The notes under the pieces: model-generated
Seen by the model: only the letters and a program-made list of their open reading frames with translations
Databases searched by the model: none
What the model was told of the DNA's origin: nothing
Shown here: positions 60,858 to 64,000 of the stretch, one piece after another
Layout of the letters: every line of letters begins with the position of its first letter
Numbering within the stretch: position 1 is the stretch's first letter
NCBI GenBank assembly: GCA_947493695.1
Contig: CANLSF010000003.1
Location: 372,001-436,000, forward strand
DNA length: 64,000 bases
Source of the DNA: an uncultured Kiloniellaceae bacterium
GTDB lineage: Bacteria > Pseudomonadota > Alphaproteobacteria > Kiloniellales > Kiloniellaceae
Direction: 5' to 3'
Made by a program: the position numbers and the translations under genes

Positions 60858-62174
60858 ATGCCGAACGGGAAAAAAGACCGCGGCCTATGCGAACTGTACC
60901 AGAATGATCCCGAGCGCGCCGACAAGGTCGTGTTCGGTCGTGAAGCACATAAGGACCGCCGTGGATTTCTGAAGGGCGCCGGCCTCGCCACCATGGGCGC
61001 GATGCTGGGCGCGACTATTCCCTTTCACCGCAATTTCCCCGCCGGCCTGATCCCGTCGGCGCTTGCCGACGACAGCGAGATGGCACTTTTCAAAGGCAAA
61101 GACGGTCTCACCTTGCTCAACGACCGGCCTATCAACGCGGAAACTCCGCCCCACCTGCTGGATGATTCGGTCACCCCCAACAACCGCCACTTCGTGCGCA
61201 ACAATGGAATTGTGCCGGACATCGCGTATGAAATGGATGCCTCCGACTGGCGCCTGAAGGTGGAAGGCGAAGTCAACACACCGCTTGAGCTCTCGCTCGA
61301 GGAACTGAAGAGCAAGTTCGAGAATGTCACGCTGAAGCTTCAGCTTGAATGCGGTGGTAACGGACGTGCAGCCTTCAATCCGCCGGCCAAGGGAAACCAG
61401 TGGACACTGGGTGCGATCGGAAACGCGGAATGGACGGGCGTGCGCTATGCGGATGTCTTAAAGGCTGCCGGCGTCAAAGATTCGGCAATCTACACGGCGC
61501 ACTACAGTCTTGATGGCCATCTCTCCGGCAAACCGGAAAAGCTGCCGATCTCGCGTGGGGTGCCGCTGGCCAAGGCCATGGACCCGCATTCGATCATCGC
61601 CTTCGCCATGAACGGCGAAGATATTCCAGCGCTGCACGGCTTTCCGGTCCGCACTATCTGTCCGGGCTGGCCCGGTTCGACCTCGCAGAAATGGCTGGAA
61701 CGGATCGAACTGCGCAATGTGGTGCACGACGGCCCGAAGATGACCGGCACTTCCTACCGTACGCCCTACTACCCGGTCTCTCCCGGCACCAAGGTCGACA
61801 AGGCGGATTTCAGGATCATCGAGGCTATGCCGGTCAAATCCCTGATCACGACACCGCAAAGCAACCAGACCATCTCCGAACGGCGTTTGGCGTTACGCGG
61901 GCATGCCTGGGCAGGCGACAACAGCGTCAGCCAGGTCGATATCTCCCATGACTTCGGGGCGACCTGGACGCAGGCAGATCTGGCACCACCACCCAATCCC
62001 TATTCCTGGCAGGACTGGACCGCAGAGGTCACCTTCCCGGAGAAGGGTTATTACGAGGTCTGGGCCCGGGCGACCGACGACAAGGGCAACAGTCAGCCTT
62101 TCGCGATCAACTGGAATCCCAAGGGTTACCTCAACAACTCCATGCACAGAATTGCCGTGACGGTCAGCGCCTGA
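60858..62174 (+). CDS. sorA: Sulfite dehydrogenase molybdenum subunit SorA-like
   Basis: A 438-residue molybdenum enzyme exported by Tat: the Arg-Arg-Gly-Phe-Leu-Lys signal lies near residues 35-40, longer N-terminally than usual. The catalytic domain has the molybdenum-ligand Cys in Leu-Glu-Cys-Gly-Gly-Asn-Gly-Arg (about 168-175), Gly-Val-Pro-Leu-Ala-Lys-Ala and the Mo-cofactor dimerisation C-terminal domain (about 310-435). It oxidises sulfite to sulfate in the periplasm and passes electrons to the cytochrome encoded next. GGGAGGAAG precedes the ATG at 60858. Confidence 0.88.
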   Translation: MPNGKKDRGLCELYQNDPERADKVVFGREAHKDRRGFLKGAGLATMGAMLGATIPFHRNFPAGLIPSALADDSEMALFKGKDGLTLLNDRPINAETPPHLLDDSVTPNNRHFVRNNGIVPDIAYEMDASDWRLKVEGEVNTPLELSLEELKSKFENVTLKLQLECGGNGRAAFNPPAKGNQWTLGAIGNAEWTGVRYADVLKAAGVKDSAIYTAHYSLDGHLSGKPEKLPISRGVPLAKAMDPHSIIAFAMNGEDIPALHGFPVRTICPGWPGSTSQKWLERIELRNVVHDGPKMTGTSYRTPYYPVSPGTKVDKADFRIIEAMPVKSLITTPQSNQTISERRLALRGHAWAGDNSVSQVDISHDFGATWTQADLAPPPNPYSWQDWTAEVTFPEKGYYEVWARATDDKGNSQPFAINWNPKGYLNNSMHRIAVTVSA

Positions 62175-62337
62175 CGTTCCCCAGACGCGAAACCATCGGA
62201 CAGTCCCCTGTCCGCACGGCATGGAAAGCCAGCACATTTCCTGGAATCCGGTTCTCTCGATCCCCCCATCGAGACCAATCGGGTTCCAGGCTGGCTTTCC
62301 CTTGCCTGCTTATAAATTCCAAAGTTGGATCCGACTT

Positions 62338-62721
62338 ATGCTTTTTTCCATCACCCGCGCTTTGCCTGTCCTGGCACTTGCCCTTCTTATCCCGACAGGC
62401 AGTTCCGCGGGAACAATTGAGCCCTCCTCCGCACCGACCCAGACAGCGGCAGGCGAGACCAGCGCGACCAAGATTGACGAAGATGACGACTTCGGTCCGG
62501 ATTGGCCGCTCGGGCCAGGCCGGGATGACACCGGTTATCTCTGCGGCGCCTGCCACTCTCTCGCCATCGTGAAGCAACAGGGCCTCAAGCGTGACGATTG
62601 GGACGAGCTGCTCGACTGGATGGTCGAGGAACAGGGTATGGATGAACTGGAAGCCGCCGACCGGGAGATCATCCTGGATTATCTGGAGACGAACTTTAAC
62701 GTGGATCGGAAGCTGAAGTAG
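62338..62721 (+). CDS. sorB: Sulfite dehydrogenase cytochrome c subunit SorB-like
   Basis: A 127-residue periplasmic cytochrome. Residues 1-22 are a signal peptide; the haem motif Cys-Gly-Ala-Cys-His is at about 70-74; Met residues near Met-Val-Glu-Glu-Gln-Gly-Met (about 93-99) are candidates for the sixth ligand. The small size and its place after sorA match SorB of the SorAB complex. A longer start would add a hydrophobic-rich but unsupported N terminus. Converges with the LysR gene after 15 bases. Confidence 0.83.
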   Translation: MLFSITRALPVLALALLIPTGSSAGTIEPSSAPTQTAAGETSATKIDEDDDFGPDWPLGPGRDDTGYLCGACHSLAIVKQQGLKRDDWDELLDWMVEEQGMDELEAADREIILDYLETNFNVDRKLK

Positions 62722-62736
62722 CGACTGACACCGGTC

Positions 62737-63669
62737 TCACTGGCGCACGGCGTCCGTTACCTGGTTCGCAATCCAGTCGAAGACAAGCGCCGGTCCCCGA
62801 GCAGGGCTCGATTGATCCCGTGACATGACATAGCCTGCAGCGCTGACGACCACATCATCGGTCGCCTGCAGCAGCAGCCCCTTTTGCAGCAGGTCATCGA
62901 CAAGACCCAACCACCCGAGTGCCACGCCGTGTCCGGCGACCGCCGACTGGGTCACAAGGTCATAATTGCTGAAACTGACGTAGTTCTGCGAGCGCTCACC
63001 GACGATCCCAAGCTCGTCGAACCACCCCTGCCAGGTTTGCCACTCCGCCGAAGGAGGCTTCGACAAACTCAGCAATTGTGTGTGCAGCAACGCGGCGGAT
63101 GAGGACACAGCACCGTTTTTTGCGACGAATTCAGGGCTGCAGACAGCGGCGACTCTCTCCTCGAGCAACATGACATCCCCCTCCAGCATCCCACTCAAGG
63201 GACTCACATGAATGGTGATGTCGCAGTCGTCGTTGCCGGGATCGGGAGGCACCTGCGACGCGAGAATCTGAATTTCGATTTCTTCCCCCAGGTCAGAGCG
63301 CAATTGAGGCAGGCGCGGCAACAGCCAGAAGGTAGAGAAAGCAAAGTCCGCGGACAGCCGGACCCTCGGTTTCGATTTGCGTTCCAGTAGAGACGTGAAG
63401 GAGTTCGAGAGTTGCGTCATGGCCGGATGCACGACGTTGAGCAAGCGCAGCCCCTCGTTCGTCAACGTGACGCCCCGGTGTTCGCGCCGGAACAGCACCA
63501 CGCCGAGCTCGAGCTCCAAACTGCGTATCCGCTGCGAAATCGCCGACTGAGAAATGCCCAGAACTTCAGCCGCCCGCGTGAAGTTTCCATGCTGAGCGAC
63601 CAGGTCGAATGCACAGAGGCCGGCGAGGTTCTGACTGAACTTCCAATAACCAGAGCTAATGTTCATCAT
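62737..63669 (-). CDS. LysR-family transcription regulator
   Basis: A 310-residue regulator: helix-turn-helix (about 20-75, Phe-Thr-Arg-Ala-Ala-Glu-Val-Leu-Gly-Ile-Ser-Gln-Ser-Ala-Ile-Ser) and ligand domain (about 95-300). Glycine-cleavage GcvA-like sequence style. It is divergent from a BCCT-like gene, which is its probable target. Two adjacent ATG codons are possible starts. Confidence 0.88.
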   Translation of the reverse strand: MMNISSGYWKFSQNLAGLCAFDLVAQHGNFTRAAEVLGISQSAISQRIRSLELELGVVLFRREHRGVTLTNEGLRLLNVVHPAMTQLSNSFTSLLERKSKPRVRLSADFAFSTFWLLPRLPQLRSDLGEEIEIQILASQVPPDPGNDDCDITIHVSPLSGMLEGDVMLLEERVAAVCSPEFVAKNGAVSSSAALLHTQLLSLSKPPSAEWQTWQGWFDELGIVGERSQNYVSFSNYDLVTQSAVAGHGVALGWLGLVDDLLQKGLLLQATDDVVVSAAGYVMSRDQSSPARGPALVFDWIANQVTDAVRQ

Positions 63670-63845
63670 AACTAATTAACTACTACAAATTTTGTGGAAA
63701 TTGCTACACAACTATTGTTGATCAAAATCCAGAAAACTGAGCCTGAAACTAAAAATCGACGCAAAACCGAGTTTTTTATCGAATTTGCGAATCGAACAAG
63801 GCCATTCAATCTACGAACGGGAACCATGGGGGACACACAAGGCAA

Positions 63846-64000
63846 ATGTCTATCAAGCCAGCGATAACAGACTTACCTATTAGAACAGCTGATACAGGCT
63901 TTTATAAAGGCTTCAGCCATATCGTCACGATCTCGTCGAAACTACTGATCGGGGGCCTGGTCATCTGGGCCATCGCGTTCCCAGAGCAGTCAGGCGCAGT
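63846..64000 (+). CDS. Start of BCCT-type transporter, cut by window end
   Basis: An open frame from an ATG at 63846, preceded by AAGG, runs without stop to the window end (51 complete codons). The N-terminal 28 residues are polar, followed by a hydrophobic helix (Leu-Leu-Ile-Gly-Gly-Leu-Val-Ile-Trp-Ala-Ile-Ala-Phe-Pro) with the Phe-Pro-Glu-Gln segment typical of choline/betaine/carnitine transporters. Only the first helix is present, so the family call is tentative. Confidence 0.6.
   Translation, partial: MSIKPAITDLPIRTADTGFYKGFSHIVTISSKLLIGGLVIWAIAFPEQSGA

Overview
The window looks like chromosomal DNA of a GC-rich, free-living alphaproteobacterium. The codon use, the Dpp/Ugp-type transporter operons, the type II sulfide:quinone oxidoreductase fused to a DUF442 domain, the CGNR and GntR/FCD regulators, and a PhoH protein of the alphaproteobacterial kind all fit. 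A marine or saline, Rhodospirillales/Kiloniellales-like host is plausible because a ProXVW-type osmolyte/quaternary-amine importer and the start of a probable BCCT carrier are present; this is inference, not a placement. I saw no rRNA, tRNA, CRISPR array, transposase or phage gene.

Layout. 1-8.5 kb: small envelope proteins, a SleB-like hydrolase, a long coiled-coil protein, an HtrA-like protein that has lost its whole catalytic triad, a glutathione transferase, a TauE/SafE exporter and PhoH. 8.6-13.7 kb: a five-gene oligopeptide-type ABC importer operon (minus strand). 13.9-25.8 kb: a galactoside utilisation locus with importer (ATPase, two permeases, binding protein), GH36 alpha-galactosidase, GH42 beta-galactosidase, mutarotase, galactokinase and a DeoR regulator; TTTC/GAAAG repeats occur at three of its promoter regions. 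25.9-31.4 kb: a fumarylacetoacetate-hydrolase-family enzyme, a tautomerase-SnoaL fusion, two PAS proteins (one a histidine kinase) and an acetylpolyamine-amidohydrolase-like enzyme. 31.4-32.5 kb: an ECF sigma/zinc-finger anti-sigma pair.

32.6-38.4 kb is the most unusual stretch: a cation/proton antiporter, a glutamate-synthase-like FMN/Fe-S enzyme with an N-terminal Rieske domain, a thiamine-diphosphate enzyme that also has an N-terminal Rieske domain, and an unrecognised protein, all co-directional, with a 16-codon mini-ORF bridging the two Rieske fusions. 38.4-43.9 kb: a sulfide detoxification cluster (DUF2892, persulfide dioxygenase-like MBL protein, DUF442-SQR fusion, SulP carrier) with a divergent Crp/Fnr regulator. 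43.9-45.2 kb: GNAT, Nudix and ABM proteins. 45.2-52.8 kb: a GntR-controlled importer (ProXVW type) followed by a GYD protein, a YtcJ-like amidohydrolase and a COG0523 metallochaperone GTPase. 52.7-59.1 kb: miscellaneous accessory genes (orphan protein, CGNR regulator, two alpha/beta hydrolases, LysE exporter, AraC regulator, SDR, AlaX). 59.3-62.7 kb: an ECF sigma factor, membrane anti-sigma factor and periplasmic sulfite dehydrogenase SorAB, with a GGAATA-N16-CGTT promoter-like sequence before sorA. 62.7-64 kb: a LysR regulator divergent from a truncated BCCT-like gene.

A sulfur theme recurs: sulfide is oxidised to persulfide (SQR), persulfide to sulfite (MBL protein), and sulfite can be exported (TauE/SafE or SulP) or oxidised to sulfate (SorAB). 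Starts were chosen by Shine-Dalgarno position where one was visible; functions are family-level readings of the translated sequence without database searches.
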